64,000 nt of DNA from Acinetobacter amyesii (GTDB lineage Bacteria > Pseudomonadota > Gammaproteobacteria > Pseudomonadales > Moraxellaceae), in the NCBI RefSeq assembly GCF_002018365.1, contig NZ_MVKX01000003.1:62001-126000 (forward strand), given 5' to 3'. Below the pieces are notes generated by a model, which saw only the letters and a list, made by a program, of their open reading frames with translations, searched no databases and had not been told where the DNA came from. Positions 1 through 9,039 of the stretch are shown here, in pieces. A program made the translations under genes and the position numbers. Position 1 is the first letter of the stretch. The number at the start of each line of letters is the position of its first letter.

Positions 1-340
1 CCGAACCGATATTGCCCGGATTGATGCGCAGGCAGTCCGCGCCCAAGTCCGCAACCGCCAAAGCGATTTTATAATCAAAGTGAATATCGGCAACCAGTGG
101 CACTTGCACACGTTTGCGAATTTCACCAAAAGCTTCAGCGGCTTCCATACTCGGTACAGAAACACGCATGATGTCTGCGCCGACATCTACGCAGCGCTGA
201 ATCTGTGCCACGGTCGCTTCGACATCACAGGTTTCAGTATTGGTCATACTTTGGATGCTGATCGGCGCATCACCACCGACATACACCGAACCTACTTTAA
301 TTTTACGCGTTGGACGGCGCTTAATTGGATTTTCAATCAT
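1..340 (-). CDS. ispG: 4-hydroxy-3-methylbut-2-enyl diphosphate synthase, N-terminal part (cut by window edge)
   Basis: Only about 113 N-terminal codons are present; the rest lies beyond the left edge. The protein starts [17 protein letters not shown] and continues with family features: a [17 protein letters not shown] segment and a TIM-barrel start containing [15 protein letters not shown]. IspG (GcpE) is the 4Fe-4S enzyme of the non-mevalonate isoprenoid pathway that makes HMBPP from the cyclic diphosphate. The cluster cysteines are in the missing C-terminal part. It lies 23 bp after rodZ on the same strand, as in other Acinetobacter, so it is probably the fourth gene of an rlmN-pilW-rodZ-ispG transcript. 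The identification is firm. Confidence 0.93.
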   Translation of the reverse strand, partial: MIENPIKRRPTRKIKVGSVYVGGDAPISIQSMTNTETCDVEATVAQIQRCVDVGADIMRVSVPSMEAAEAFGEIRKRVQVPLVADIHFDYKIALAVADLGADCLRINPGNIGS

Positions 341-363
341 TGTTCAGTCTGCTCTGTTGTCCC

Positions 364-1158
364 TTAACGTGATAAACGGAAATCTGCTTTGCCGTTTACG
401 GTATATGGTGACAATGAAATATTTTCATTATTTAAGCTTAATGACACTGCTGTTGCATCATCCAAACGAATTTGGAATGGTGTTTCACCGTTTAAGTTGA
501 GTGTCGATGCTTGACGACCTGTCGCCAACACCTTACCCGTCGAATCAACAATATGTACTGAAGTTGGGCTACTGAAGGTCAATGTCAATTGATCACCGCT
601 GACCGCTGCATTTCCGCCATTCATGTCGAGGACTTGAACTTCTGAAGCGACATCACTGGTCACAGCGTCTTCATTATCGCTGCCCGAGGTCATGCCCTGA
701 ATCGCCGCCACGATCGCACCAATGACCAACAACACCGCCAATGCAATCAGACCACGTTTGATCCATTTACGATTACGGTCACGGTTAGAACCGGGTAATT
801 TACCCATAATTTTAATCGGTGAATTGTTTAACGCGTGATTTGGCAACAATCCCGTATCGTTGGCATAAATATCATCAAAACGTTGAATGATATTGGTGGC
901 ATCAACTTTTAAATATTTGGCATAAGTGCGGTAGTAACCTTTAATAAAGGTCGCTTCAGGCAATGACTTATAATCATCTTGCTCAAGTGCAGTCAGTGTT
1001 TTTAATGGAATATTGAGTTCTGATGCGACAGCTTCAAGTTCCAGTTTTTGCGTAATACGTACTTGACGTAAATACTCACCTGGGCGTTGTACATTTCCTA
1101 ATGCATTTGGAGCTACGCTCGAACCATTCGATTGCGGTGAATTAGGATTTACTTCCAT
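364..1158 (-). CDS. rodZ: RodZ-like helix-turn-helix membrane protein (cell shape)
   Basis: 264 residues. Residues about 25-95 form a Cro/C1-type helix-turn-helix domain (GEYLRQVRITQKLELEAVA, then YKSLPEATFIKGYYRTYAKYL). One membrane segment lies at about 136-154 (GLIALAVLLVIGAIVAAI). The periplasmic tail carries a DUF4115-like beta domain. In the family the cytoplasmic domain binds MreB and links the cytoskeleton to the elongation machinery. The ATG overlaps the end of pilW by 10 bp, which suggests coupled translation, and ispG follows after 23 bp. RodZ is the best family match; the exact role in this organism is inferred. Confidence 0.88.
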   Translation of the reverse strand: MEVNPNSPQSNGSSVAPNALGNVQRPGEYLRQVRITQKLELEAVASELNIPLKTLTALEQDDYKSLPEATFIKGYYRTYAKYLKVDATNIIQRFDDIYANDTGLLPNHALNNSPIKIMGKLPGSNRDRNRKWIKRGLIALAVLLVIGAIVAAIQGMTSGSDNEDAVTSDVASEVQVLDMNGGNAAVSGDQLTLTFSSPTSVHIVDSTGKVLATGRQASTLNLNGETPFQIRLDDATAVSLSLNNENISLSPYTVNGKADFRLSR

Positions 1159-1952
1159 ACGGCCTCAGTACTGTACTGTAATTGCAAATAGCGTTGGTAT
1201 TCAGGACTTTCTGGGAACAAAGCACGTAACTGGTTGACCAGTACTTGCATACCCAAATTGTCGCCATTGGCACGCGCTGTTCGAATGCCAATCCAGAGTG
1301 CACGCGCACCCTGATTTTTTTGTCCTACTGCACGTACAAATTGTTCATACATTTGTGTAGCAGCAGGGAACTGCTGATTCAAATAAAAGATTTCAGACAA
1401 CTCTAACATTGAAACATAAGAATCACGATTAGCCTGCAAAGCTTGTTTGAATGATTTTTCAGCATTCGCCACATCACCCACTTTCAGGTAAATTCGACCT
1501 AAATTTTCCAATGCTTTGAAACGTTGATCATAACCTAAAGTTGAACCTGCAATGCTGAACTGTTCAATCGCATCATTATAGCGCTCAACTTGATATAAAT
1601 ACGTACCGTAGTTGTTACGTGCTTGAGAATTTTTTGAGTCTGCTGAAATTGCACGCTTAAAATAACTATCTGCTTTTTCTAAGTTGGCTGGGCTGCCTTC
1701 TCTTTGCAGTAAGACGCCCATCATCATATTAGCTTGGGAATCGCGAGAATCCACCTCTAAAGCCTGATCTAATGCACGTTTAGCAGAGTCCAAATCCCCT
1801 GCTTTCAGGTGTTCAACAGCCAATTGCGTTCTGATTTTTACGGCTTTCTCTGGGTCTTTTTTCCCAATCTCAGGCGTTTGACATGCTGTTAATGCCAAAA
1901 CCGATGCACATAAAGCTGAAACGAAAGTGAACTTATACGTTAACTTTTTCAA
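1149..1952 (-). CDS. pilW: Type IV pilus biogenesis TPR lipoprotein (PilF/PilW)
   Basis: 267 residues, with a lipoprotein signal ending in the lipobox LTAC (cysteine about residue 24). Tetratricopeptide repeats follow (for example QANMMMGVLLQREG, SQARNNYGTYLYQVERYNDA and ALENLGRIYLKVGDVANAE). PilF/PilW is the outer-membrane pilotin that helps assemble the PilQ secretin of type IV pili. The start codon is TTG with AGAGG seven bases upstream. It follows rlmN by 15 bp and overlaps rodZ, an order seen widely in Pseudomonadales. The family is clear; the literature uses both pilF and pilW. Confidence 0.88.
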   Translation of the reverse strand: MKKLTYKFTFVSALCASVLALTACQTPEIGKKDPEKAVKIRTQLAVEHLKAGDLDSAKRALDQALEVDSRDSQANMMMGVLLQREGSPANLEKADSYFKRAISADSKNSQARNNYGTYLYQVERYNDAIEQFSIAGSTLGYDQRFKALENLGRIYLKVGDVANAEKSFKQALQANRDSYVSMLELSEIFYLNQQFPAATQMYEQFVRAVGQKNQGARALWIGIRTARANGDNLGMQVLVNQLRALFPESPEYQRYLQLQYSTEAVWK

Positions 1953-1967
1953 TTGGCTGCCTCTTTA

Positions 1968-3203
1968 TTATCCTTGTGAGCGCAGTATCTCATTTTGCTG
2001 CGCAACTTTCTTTTTCCATTGCTCCGCACGACGAGTACGGTCAGCAACTTGCCCCACGAGTTGTCCACACGCAGCGTCGATATCATCACCACGTGTCTGA
2101 CGAATCGTACACACAAAACCGGCATCAGACAAAGTTTTTTGGAAAGAAATAATACGGTTACGGCTTGAACGACCGTATGGCGCATGCGGGAACGGGTTAA
2201 ACGGAATTAAATTAATTTTGCTTGGTAAGTTTTTCAACAGCTTTAACATTTGCTGTGCATGTTCAGGATGGTCATTTACACCATCTAACATCACGTATTC
2301 GATAGTCACGTGTTTACGTGAGCTTTCATTACCATCTTTGGCGATATAACGCTGACACGCTGCAATCAACTGTTCCAACGGATACTTTTTATTGATCGGA
2401 ACAAGTTCATTACGTAGTTCATCATTTGGCGCATGGAGTGAAATGGCCAAGGCTACATCAATGTCTTGTGCCAATTGGTCAATTTTCGGCACCACACCTG
2501 AGGTTGATAAAGTCACACGACGCTTCGACATACCATACGCAAAGTCATCCAGCATGATACGCATTGAATTCAATACGGCATCATAGTTCAACAGTGGCTC
2601 ACCCATACCCATCATCACCACGTTGGTCACTGAACGCTCACGATCAGCAACTGGCACATCTTCCATATAAGAGAAGTTCGCCATCCAAAGCTGTCCAATA
2701 ATTTCAGCTTGGCTCAAGTCACGTTGGAAACCTTGTTTCCCAGTTGAACAGAATGAACAGTCCAGAGCACAGCCCACTTGTGACGAAATACACAAGGTCT
2801 TACGTGCGCCGGTTTTATCTTCTGCTGGAATGAGTACGGTTTCAACCAATGAACCTGCACCATCGCCTACACGGAACACCCATTTACGAGTACCGTCTTT
2901 TGAATAATTTTTATGCACCACTTCAGGCGCTTTAATTTCACAAATCTTTTCTAGTTTTTCACGCAATTTGCCAGAAATATTGGTCATTTCAGCAAAATCA
3001 GTCACGAAGAACTGATGAATCCATTTCATCACCTGCCCAGCACGGAACTTTTTCTCCCCCATTTCTTCGAAGAATTTTTCCATTTGCGGACGTGACATGC
3101 CCAGTAAATTCACTTTCTCCACAGTATTTTGCTGCGTCGGAGCGGATGGAGATTGTTGCTGTGCATCAGAAACAGCTGATGTAGCGACTACTTCAGTACT
3201 CAT
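1968..3203 (-). CDS. rlmN: 23S rRNA (adenine-2503-C2)-methyltransferase / tRNA A37 methylase
   Basis: 411 residues. This is a radical-SAM enzyme whose cluster motif CALDCSFC places cysteines at about 145, 149 and 152. The N-terminal HhH-like domain ([27 protein letters not shown]) is typical of RlmN/Cfr. The second methyl-carrying cysteine is near the C terminus in [13 protein letters not shown]. It methylates C2 of A2503 in 23S rRNA and A37 in some tRNAs. There is a Ser/Gln/Thr-rich N-terminal extension of about 30 residues. It is probably the first gene of the pilW-rodZ-ispG transcript, because the terminator of ndk lies just upstream. Confidence 0.96.
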   Translation of the reverse strand: MSTEVVATSAVSDAQQQSPSAPTQQNTVEKVNLLGMSRPQMEKFFEEMGEKKFRAGQVMKWIHQFFVTDFAEMTNISGKLREKLEKICEIKAPEVVHKNYSKDGTRKWVFRVGDGAGSLVETVLIPAEDKTGARKTLCISSQVGCALDCSFCSTGKQGFQRDLSQAEIIGQLWMANFSYMEDVPVADRERSVTNVVMMGMGEPLLNYDAVLNSMRIMLDDFAYGMSKRRVTLSTSGVVPKIDQLAQDIDVALAISLHAPNDELRNELVPINKKYPLEQLIAACQRYIAKDGNESSRKHVTIEYVMLDGVNDHPEHAQQMLKLLKNLPSKINLIPFNPFPHAPYGRSSRNRIISFQKTLSDAGFVCTIRQTRGDDIDAACGQLVGQVADRTRRAEQWKKKVAQQNEILRSQG

Positions 3204-3275
3204 GTGTAATTACCTAAACCATGTCTAAAGATCAAAGGAGAAGCTCAGTTATTGAGCAAAGAATTATTCAGAGAA

Positions 3276-3314
3276 TAAAAAAACCAGACAAGCAGTATAC
3301 CACTTATCTGGTTT
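3276..3314 (-). terminator. Rho-independent terminator of ndk
   Basis: On the minus strand an AAACCAGA...TCTGGTTT stem is followed directly by seven T. It starts 13 bp after the ndk stop codon and separates ndk from rlmN. Confidence 0.8.
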
Positions 3315-3326
3315 GAATACTTCGAA

Positions 3327-3758
3327 TTAACGAGTACGTGGAGCGATCTCAGTTTGAGCGAAGAAGTAGTTAACTTCACGATCAGCAGATGCTACAGAGT
3401 CAGAACCGTGAGCAGCGTTTTCGTCGATGCTTACAGCGAAGTCTGCACGGATAGTACCAGGAGCAGCTTCTTTAGGGTTAGTTGCGCCAAGGATTTCACG
3501 GTGAGCAAGAACTGCGTTTTCGCCTTCAAGAACTGAAACTACAACTGGACCAGAAGTCATGAATGCAACTAGGTCACCAAAGAAACCACGTTCTTTGTGC
3601 TCAGCGTAGAAGCCTTCAGCTTCAGCTTGAGTCAAGTGTTTCATTTTAGTTGCAACGATTTGAAGACCCGCTTTTTCGAAACGAGCAAAGATGTCGCCGA
3701 TGTGGTTTTTAGCAACTGCGTCTGGTTTAACGATAGATAAAGTACGTTCAATAGCCAT
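3327..3758 (-). CDS. ndk: Nucleoside diphosphate kinase
   Basis: 143 residues, the full family length. The catalytic histidine is in NAAHGSDS (His117). The ATP-binding start ([14 protein letters not shown]) and the RPxx-type helix are intact. It transfers the gamma phosphate between nucleoside triphosphates and diphosphates. The ATG has an upstream GGAG, and a strong terminator follows, so it is probably monocistronic. Confidence 0.97.
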   Translation of the reverse strand: MAIERTLSIVKPDAVAKNHIGDIFARFEKAGLQIVATKMKHLTQAEAEGFYAEHKERGFFGDLVAFMTSGPVVVSVLEGENAVLAHREILGATNPKEAAPGTIRADFAVSIDENAAHGSDSVASADREVNYFFAQTEIAPRTR

Positions 3759-3867
3759 GAGAGGCTCCTTAAGTCAATTTGACGTGAAAAATTTGCCGCA
3801 TTATACCGAATAATGCGCTATTTTCTGCTTTTGCTATACAAAAAAATTGCTTTTTTCGATGTAGGGA

Positions 3868-4068
3868 TTAACTTGCCTCATCAATCCAGGCCATCTGAAT
3901 TCCCTCAAGCAGACCTTCAGTCGACTTTTCTGGGTCATCAGTGAAATTTGGCAATGCACATACCCATGCATGTAGGTCAGTAAAGCGAATCCATTGCGGA
4001 TCAACATCAGGGTGAGCTTCATACAGCTCAATTGCGATATCAATGGTATCTGTCCAGCGTAAACCCAT
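3868..4068 (-). CDS. iscX: Fe-S cluster assembly protein IscX
   Basis: 66 residues from the chosen start. It reads MGLRWTDTIDIAIELYEAHP and later RFTDLHAWVCALPNF and IQMAWIDEAS, the acidic IscX/YfhJ fold that binds IscS and iron and tunes cluster assembly. An in-frame ATG five codons upstream exists, but AGGAAGA lies seven bases before the ATG at 4068 and homologues start with MGL-WTD, so the shorter form is preferred. It is not next to the rest of the isc operon here. Confidence 0.88.
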   Translation of the reverse strand: MGLRWTDTIDIAIELYEAHPDVDPQWIRFTDLHAWVCALPNFTDDPEKSTEGLLEGIQMAWIDEAS

Positions 4069-4189
4069 GGGTCTTCCTAACATCGTCTATAGAATGATGG
4101 CTTACTTTAACAAATTTCAGCAATTCGACGTGATAAACCCTTTTAATTTTTTTATTACCAGATTTTGCAATTAAGTTTTCCACATCAAA

Positions 4190-4741
4190 CTATAAAATCA
4201 AACCCAAAAGAGGTGCACAGAGAATAATAACGGCACCCACTGCAGCACCTATTGCAGCACCGACTGCAACATCACTCGGGTAATGCAATCCTAAGATCAT
4301 GCGAGATAATGCCACCAATAAAGTAAAAGGCAACATTAGGACCAACAGCATGGGTTGAATATAGCCCAGCACTGTTGTTGCCATCACTGCATGTAGAGTA
4401 TGCCCCGATGGAAAACTAAAATGATCTAGTGGGCGTTCACCTAAGCGAATCACTTGATGCACTTGATACGGTCTTGGGCGCACAGTTTTCTTTTTGAGGA
4501 GTTTATAGATCGTGGTACCGACTGAACCACCCAGTAATACATAAACAATTTGTACACTGTAAGACATGCCCTGCACGATCCAAACCGTCGCCAACATGAC
4601 ATACCAAAACACACCATCACCAAGTCGACTCACCATTTTAAATATGTCAGCCACAACTTGTTGATGTGAAAAGTGATTGAGATAAATACAACCTTTTAAA
4701 TCGAGATGCAGCATTCTTGTTTTTGCATTTTTAAAATTCAT
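4190..4741 (-). CDS. PAP2-family membrane phosphatase
   Basis: 183 residues from the ATG at 4741, which has AGGAG upstream; a TTG eight codons earlier is less likely. The three PAP2 catalytic blocks are present: KKKTVRPRPY, FPSGHTLHAV and SRMILGLHYPSD (the SRx5Hx3D motif). There are several hydrophobic segments (about 45-75, 120-155 and 165-183). These enzymes dephosphorylate lipid phosphates such as undecaprenyl or phosphatidylglycerol phosphates at the inner membrane. The next gene on the same strand upstream is a glycosyltransferase, so a role in lipid or glycolipid metabolism is plausible. The substrate cannot be read from the sequence. Confidence 0.8.
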   Translation of the reverse strand: MNFKNAKTRMLHLDLKGCIYLNHFSHQQVVADIFKMVSRLGDGVFWYVMLATVWIVQGMSYSVQIVYVLLGGSVGTTIYKLLKKKTVRPRPYQVHQVIRLGERPLDHFSFPSGHTLHAVMATTVLGYIQPMLLVLMLPFTLLVALSRMILGLHYPSDVAVGAAIGAAVGAVIILCAPLLGLIL

Positions 4742-4933
4742 CGCTAATCTCCTATCTACAGTCAAAGCCTGACTATGTTGGGGTTGAGCTAGATTTGTGT
4801 TGTTATTTTTACAAGTTTAGATCTATGTTTGACTCAGCTTAGGTTCTCTTTTTGACAGTGCAATGATGCTTTGATGACAGTTCAATGAATATTGGTTATG
4901 AGGATGCTCAACTTCACTATATGACCAATAACG

Positions 4934-6208
4934 CTAGCTCCATTGGCTCATCATGGCTTGATCCACCACGCGATATAGCGCTTGCTCAAATTGCTGTACA
5001 GGATATTGCCATCCGATTTTAGCAGCGTCTTTTGCCGCCTCGATGCCCATGGTTTTTAATTTAGCGCGTTGCGGCAATTGCTGCATAAGCCGAATAAATT
5101 CATCGGTTCGAGATAAGTGACATAACCATCCCGTTTGCTGATTTCTCACGTGCAGTTGGGCACATGCGGCATTATATGCAATCACAGGCAATCCGCTGGC
5201 CATTGCCTCCAAAACCACATTACCAAAGGTCTCAACCTGACTTGCGAATACAAAAACATCCGCACTGGCATAGGCTTCCGATAAAGCCTGACCACTTAAA
5301 CTTCCCATAAAAATAACATCTAGTGATTTTGCCAATTGCATTAATCGTTCACGATCTGGCCCATCACCCACAATGACCAATTTCGTTCGTGCATCTATAG
5401 CCAACATCGAACGATAGGCTGAAATTAAAACATCTACCTCTTTTTCAGGAGATAGCCGACCGACATAGAGCATCACACGGGTATGTTCATCTGCTTGCCA
5501 TTGTTGTCTCAGTTCTGCTCGATAGTGTGAGGGAGAAAATCGACTATGGTCCACACCTCGCCCCACCACCACCAATGGACAACTAAAACCCAATCGATGC
5601 AAGGCATCTGCAGTATCTTGGCTCGGGACACAGGTGAGTTGAGTATTGTTATGAAACCATCGTAAATAATGTTGTACAGGCTTCATTAAAAACGCTAAAT
5701 CAAAGAAGCGACTAAAATCATGAAAGGCCGAATGAAAACCACTGGACACAGGAATCTGTAAAGAACGCGCCAGTTGAAGCATAGCAAAACCCAAAGGCCC
5801 TTCAGTGACTATATGCACAATGTCGACTTGGGCTTTTTTTAAAGCTTTACTCAGCTTGATCAATTGCGGCCACCCAAATTGTAAACCAGAATATTTAGGA
5901 ATCGACTGCGCTCGAACCAAACACTCTTGATCAGGTCGAAAATCCTGACAACTTTCGGACTGTTCTGGGCGTATTAAAAAAATGGAGTTGCCTTGTTGCT
6001 GCAAGCCCTTACACAGTTGCAATAAAGAATGTGCAACACCATTAATTTCTGGCGCCCACGTATCTGTAACAATGGCAATTTTTAGACCTGGACGGATTAA
6101 GGTTGAGACCGTTTGCACATCCATTCGTGATTGCATATGCTTAAACTGGAACTGAAATCGCGTAGGCTCATCCTGCATACGCCCTAAATTGATAGCCGAT
6201 TCTGTCAT
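4934..6208 (-). CDS. GT4-family glycosyltransferase (GT-B fold)
   Basis: 424 residues. The N-terminal Rossmann domain begins about residue 43 (LKIAIVTDTWAPEINGVAHSL) and is the acceptor side. The donor-binding domain has RVMLYVGRLSPEKEVDVLI, KLVIVGDGPDRERL and the E-x7-E motif ETFGNVVLEAMASG. It resembles GDP-mannose or UDP-sugar dependent alpha-glycosyltransferases of the MgtA/PimB type that act on lipid acceptors. It is followed on the same strand by the PAP2 phosphatase after about 190 bp. About 40 N-terminal residues precede the core, so an ATG ten codons downstream is also possible. Confidence 0.82.
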   Translation of the reverse strand: MTESAINLGRMQDEPTRFQFQFKHMQSRMDVQTVSTLIRPGLKIAIVTDTWAPEINGVAHSLLQLCKGLQQQGNSIFLIRPEQSESCQDFRPDQECLVRAQSIPKYSGLQFGWPQLIKLSKALKKAQVDIVHIVTEGPLGFAMLQLARSLQIPVSSGFHSAFHDFSRFFDLAFLMKPVQHYLRWFHNNTQLTCVPSQDTADALHRLGFSCPLVVVGRGVDHSRFSPSHYRAELRQQWQADEHTRVMLYVGRLSPEKEVDVLISAYRSMLAIDARTKLVIVGDGPDRERLMQLAKSLDVIFMGSLSGQALSEAYASADVFVFASQVETFGNVVLEAMASGLPVIAYNAACAQLHVRNQQTGWLCHLSRTDEFIRLMQQLPQRAKLKTMGIEAAKDAAKIGWQYPVQQFEQALYRVVDQAMMSQWS

Positions 6209-6330
6209 GATCTTACATGCTTCTTATAAATGTATAGTCACAGTTTAAGCAGCAGTTTTTTGCATTTTGATGATTATTTGATGACAGTTTATTGAAAAAC
6301 ATTGACTAATTTCTTCTACAAAATCATGAT

Positions 6331-8253
6331 TTATCCGTAATTTTTAATCACTTTTAAAATCGTCTGACCCGCACGAGAAGTGATTTGCATATCTGCGTTC
6401 ATCCGCTCTAAGCGCCCACTCATACTACGAAGCCCCACACTCAAACCGGCTTGATTAACCAGATCCACATCAAACCCCACACCATTGTCTTCTACTTCCA
6501 TTATCAATGCCGAGTTTTCATAATAAATCCGAATCTGCACCACGGTCGCATGACTATGCTTCACAATATTGGTTAATGCTTCTTCGGCTACACGCTGTAA
6601 GGTTAAACATTCCAATGGAGTAACATCCACTTCCCATTTTGCAGGAACTGACCATTTAGCGTGTATATCAAGCTCATCAAATAACTGATTAAAACGGTGC
6701 CTAAAGGGTGCCATCCATAACAATGGGGTTTCAGGCAGTTTGGTGCCTAAACTTGAACCGCTATCAATGATATGTCGTAAATCATCTCTTAAAATTTTCA
6801 ACATCGATAAAAATTGCGGATTGGTCAGATCTTTGGAGCTCTGCTCAACCGATGCCATTGAACGAACCAATGAACCACCTAAGCCATCATGTAGGTCATG
6901 TGCAATTTGGATACGCTCTTGCAAGCGGGTATTTTCCATTTCCAACTGATAATGATTTTGTAAGGTATGCGTTAACTCTTCCTTTACTTGAGTGACCGTA
7001 GTTGCCAACGTTTGATTAAACTTTTCAATTCGTCTCACACTTTTAGTCAAGCGTAGTGCAAAAATAATCGCCACACCCAAAGTTGTAATTGGGGAAGCAT
7101 ATGCTGAAATCAAATCCCCTTCATTCATCATTAAGCGCCAACCGTCATGCACACCAATTGGAACATAAATTAACAGCATAATCCCTGCTAGCAACTTGGC
7201 TTCAACTTGTCCTGATTTATAAGCAATCCACGAAAATGTCAGGCAATTCAGCATATAGCAAGCATAGCCCACCATAAAACTCAAATCTAAGACAGGTTGT
7301 ACCAAAGACTGTGGTGTAAAAAAAATCAAGCAACCCAATACAAAAACAGTCATCCCCATGACTTTTTCAAGACGTGGAAATTTTCGTCCCGCAAAACGCC
7401 AAGGATAGAGACAAGTCGCTGTCGTAAAACAAAGAAAGATAAAGATATGCAAACGATAGAAATCTAGCGTTGATAGCCCCCAAAGCGTTTCGGTAGCTAA
7501 AAGTTGCCCAACGTATAGCACCCAAAGAAAACTGGTTATGGCATACCAACCAAAAGCTTTCTCTTCGCGTCGAAACAGCCAAACCAGCCCCGCAATGATC
7601 CCCAAGATAAACTCAAAAATAGTGGTGTAGCTGTGCAAGCCCCGCATAGCCAACCAATGTTTTTCATACACTTTGGTATTATCGTGATAGCGATTTAAAC
7701 TGACCTCACCAAGCCCAGGATTCAGTGCATTGACGCCCACCACTCGTATCAGCACTTCATTCTGACCTTGCTTTAAGCTGTTGGGTGGAATGACCCATTG
7801 CCGAGGCATATTCCAACTTCGTGACAAAGGCTCTTGTAATGAATCATCCTGCCAAAACAGCTGACCATTCAAATACACTTGCCCTGCCATATTGATGTAA
7901 CTCACCATCAAAGAATGCGGATCTGAGCCTGCATCCTGACACGTGTATTGCCATTTCAGACGATACCAAGCCGTGCCAGAATAATTATCCCATCGATCTT
8001 TCCAACGATCTGGCAACTTTTCTATCGTTTGCCAATGCTCATGCCCGGTTAATTCTCCGCTTGGCGTCAGCGCCTGAGCGACTTCTTGACTGACTAATTT
8101 TGACTGACATGTTTGAGCAATAGCTTGTGGACTTAACCCAATCACACCGAACACAAGACAAACAACGGTAAACTTCAGCTTTAAAGGTTTGATTAGAGAA
8201 ATGAGGAAATTGAAAAATGTCAGGCGTGTTTGAACGCAATACGCCAAGCACAT
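6331..8253 (-). CDS. 7TM sensor histidine kinase (NarL/HisKA_3 type), no adjacent response regulator
   Basis: About 640 residues from the ATG at 8253 (AAAGG upstream; a GTG 19 codons earlier is also open). Order: a hydrophobic signal segment ending SPQAIAQ; a periplasmic jelly-roll-like domain (about 60-185) recalling glycoside-hydrolase sugar-binding modules (GTAWYRLKW, YINMAGQVYLNGQLFW, NEVLIRVVG); about seven membrane segments (210-400); a coiled coil; the HisKA_3 motif AHDLHDGLGGSLV with the phospho-acceptor histidine in DLHD (about 455); and a HATPase domain with N-box AEEALTNIVKHSHA and G-box EDNGVGF. It should phosphorylate a NarL/LuxR-type regulator, but none is present nearby. The ligand is unknown. 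Confidence 0.85.
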   Translation of the reverse strand: MCLAYCVQTRLTFFNFLISLIKPLKLKFTVVCLVFGVIGLSPQAIAQTCQSKLVSQEVAQALTPSGELTGHEHWQTIEKLPDRWKDRWDNYSGTAWYRLKWQYTCQDAGSDPHSLMVSYINMAGQVYLNGQLFWQDDSLQEPLSRSWNMPRQWVIPPNSLKQGQNEVLIRVVGVNALNPGLGEVSLNRYHDNTKVYEKHWLAMRGLHSYTTIFEFILGIIAGLVWLFRREEKAFGWYAITSFLWVLYVGQLLATETLWGLSTLDFYRLHIFIFLCFTTATCLYPWRFAGRKFPRLEKVMGMTVFVLGCLIFFTPQSLVQPVLDLSFMVGYACYMLNCLTFSWIAYKSGQVEAKLLAGIMLLIYVPIGVHDGWRLMMNEGDLISAYASPITTLGVAIIFALRLTKSVRRIEKFNQTLATTVTQVKEELTHTLQNHYQLEMENTRLQERIQIAHDLHDGLGGSLVRSMASVEQSSKDLTNPQFLSMLKILRDDLRHIIDSGSSLGTKLPETPLLWMAPFRHRFNQLFDELDIHAKWSVPAKWEVDVTPLECLTLQRVAEEALTNIVKHSHATVVQIRIYYENSALIMEVEDNGVGFDVDLVNQAGLSVGLRSMSGRLERMNADMQITSRAGQTILKVIKNYG

Positions 8254-8615
8254 CGAACCTTTTTTCCGACATGCGCAACTTGGTGCATTTGAATGATAGC
8301 GATTCAACACTGACCTTCCCCGTTAGCCGAAATAAAATGGCTAAAATAAAAACAAGATCACATATTAAACCTATGAACTCTAATAAGAAAAACTTTTTCT
8401 GAATTATTTATTCTTAACGCTATATCGATATTTTAACATCTCAAATACTCAAGGCATTCACATCCAACTTTATATTTGCAACAGAGAATGGAGCTACTTA
8501 GATTGAAGCTAGAGACTCACATTAATATCTATACTCAAGCTTCAATCTAGCGACATGAACTTAGCACTCTGCATATAGTCACCTTAGCCATGAAGAAAAT
8601 CAGTCGCCAAGCATC
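8254..8615. other. Intergenic region between the pilus operon and the sensor kinase
   Basis: About 360 bp without a convincing gene. It holds the upstream region of the kinase gene (8254 onward, A+T-rich) and a perfect 12-bp inverted repeat at 8499-8549. No T-rich tail marks a clear terminator for the pilus operon. Confidence 0.6.
8499..8549. repeat. 12-bp perfect inverted repeat, 27-nt loop
   Basis: The arms TAGATTGAAGCT (8499-8510) and AGCTTCAATCTA (8538-8549) are exact reverse complements separated by 27 nt. It lies 67 bp after the last pilus gene. There is no T-run on either strand, so it may be an mRNA-end stabilising hairpin, a factor-dependent terminator or a protein site. Confidence 0.6.
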
Positions 8616-9026
8616 TCAAAACACCATATTTACAAAGACTGTATCGCGGTAGATTCCTGCAGGTGTCGTTGCATTCACTCGCTCTACCAAACGCACAGCA
8701 ATCACATAGTTATTTTTGCCAGCGCCTTGCTCGGTAGAAACATTCCACAGATTTTCCATCGCACCTGAAACAGTCATTCGTGTTTTGAGCTTAATCGGGC
8801 CATTCGTCACAAAACTACTGCCCGAAGTATCCTGCAAATTTCGGCTATTAAAGCGTATGCGGTATTTACCTGAACAATCGACACTAAATGAACTCGCCGC
8901 TTGACTATTATAGTAATTCGCCAAGCGCATATTGGTTTCACTGATTCGTCCCATTTCACAACGACTCGGTGCTGCAAATGTTATTGAACTAAATAACGCT
9001 GCTGAGATGAGTAAAATACTTTTCAT
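8616..9026 (-). CDS. Spore-coat-U domain minor pilin / putative tip subunit
   Basis: 136 residues with the signal peptide MKSILLISAALFSSITFAAP. The mature part (about 117 residues) is one SCPU-type domain. It ends in the family signature TPAGIYRDTVFVNMVF and has two cysteines (about 23 and 51) that could form the usual disulfide. It is the last gene of the operon, 13 bp after the usher, with AAAGGAG before its ATG. By position it corresponds to the tip adhesin of Csu-type pili, but that protein has two domains and is more than twice as long. It is either a minor subunit or a one-domain tip. Confidence 0.75.
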   Translation of the reverse strand: MKSILLISAALFSSITFAAPSRCEMGRISETNMRLANYYNSQAASSFSVDCSGKYRIRFNSRNLQDTSGSSFVTNGPIKLKTRMTVSGAMENLWNVSTEQGAGKNNYVIAVRLVERVNATTPAGIYRDTVFVNMVF

Positions 9027-9039
9027 TGGAAATACTCCT

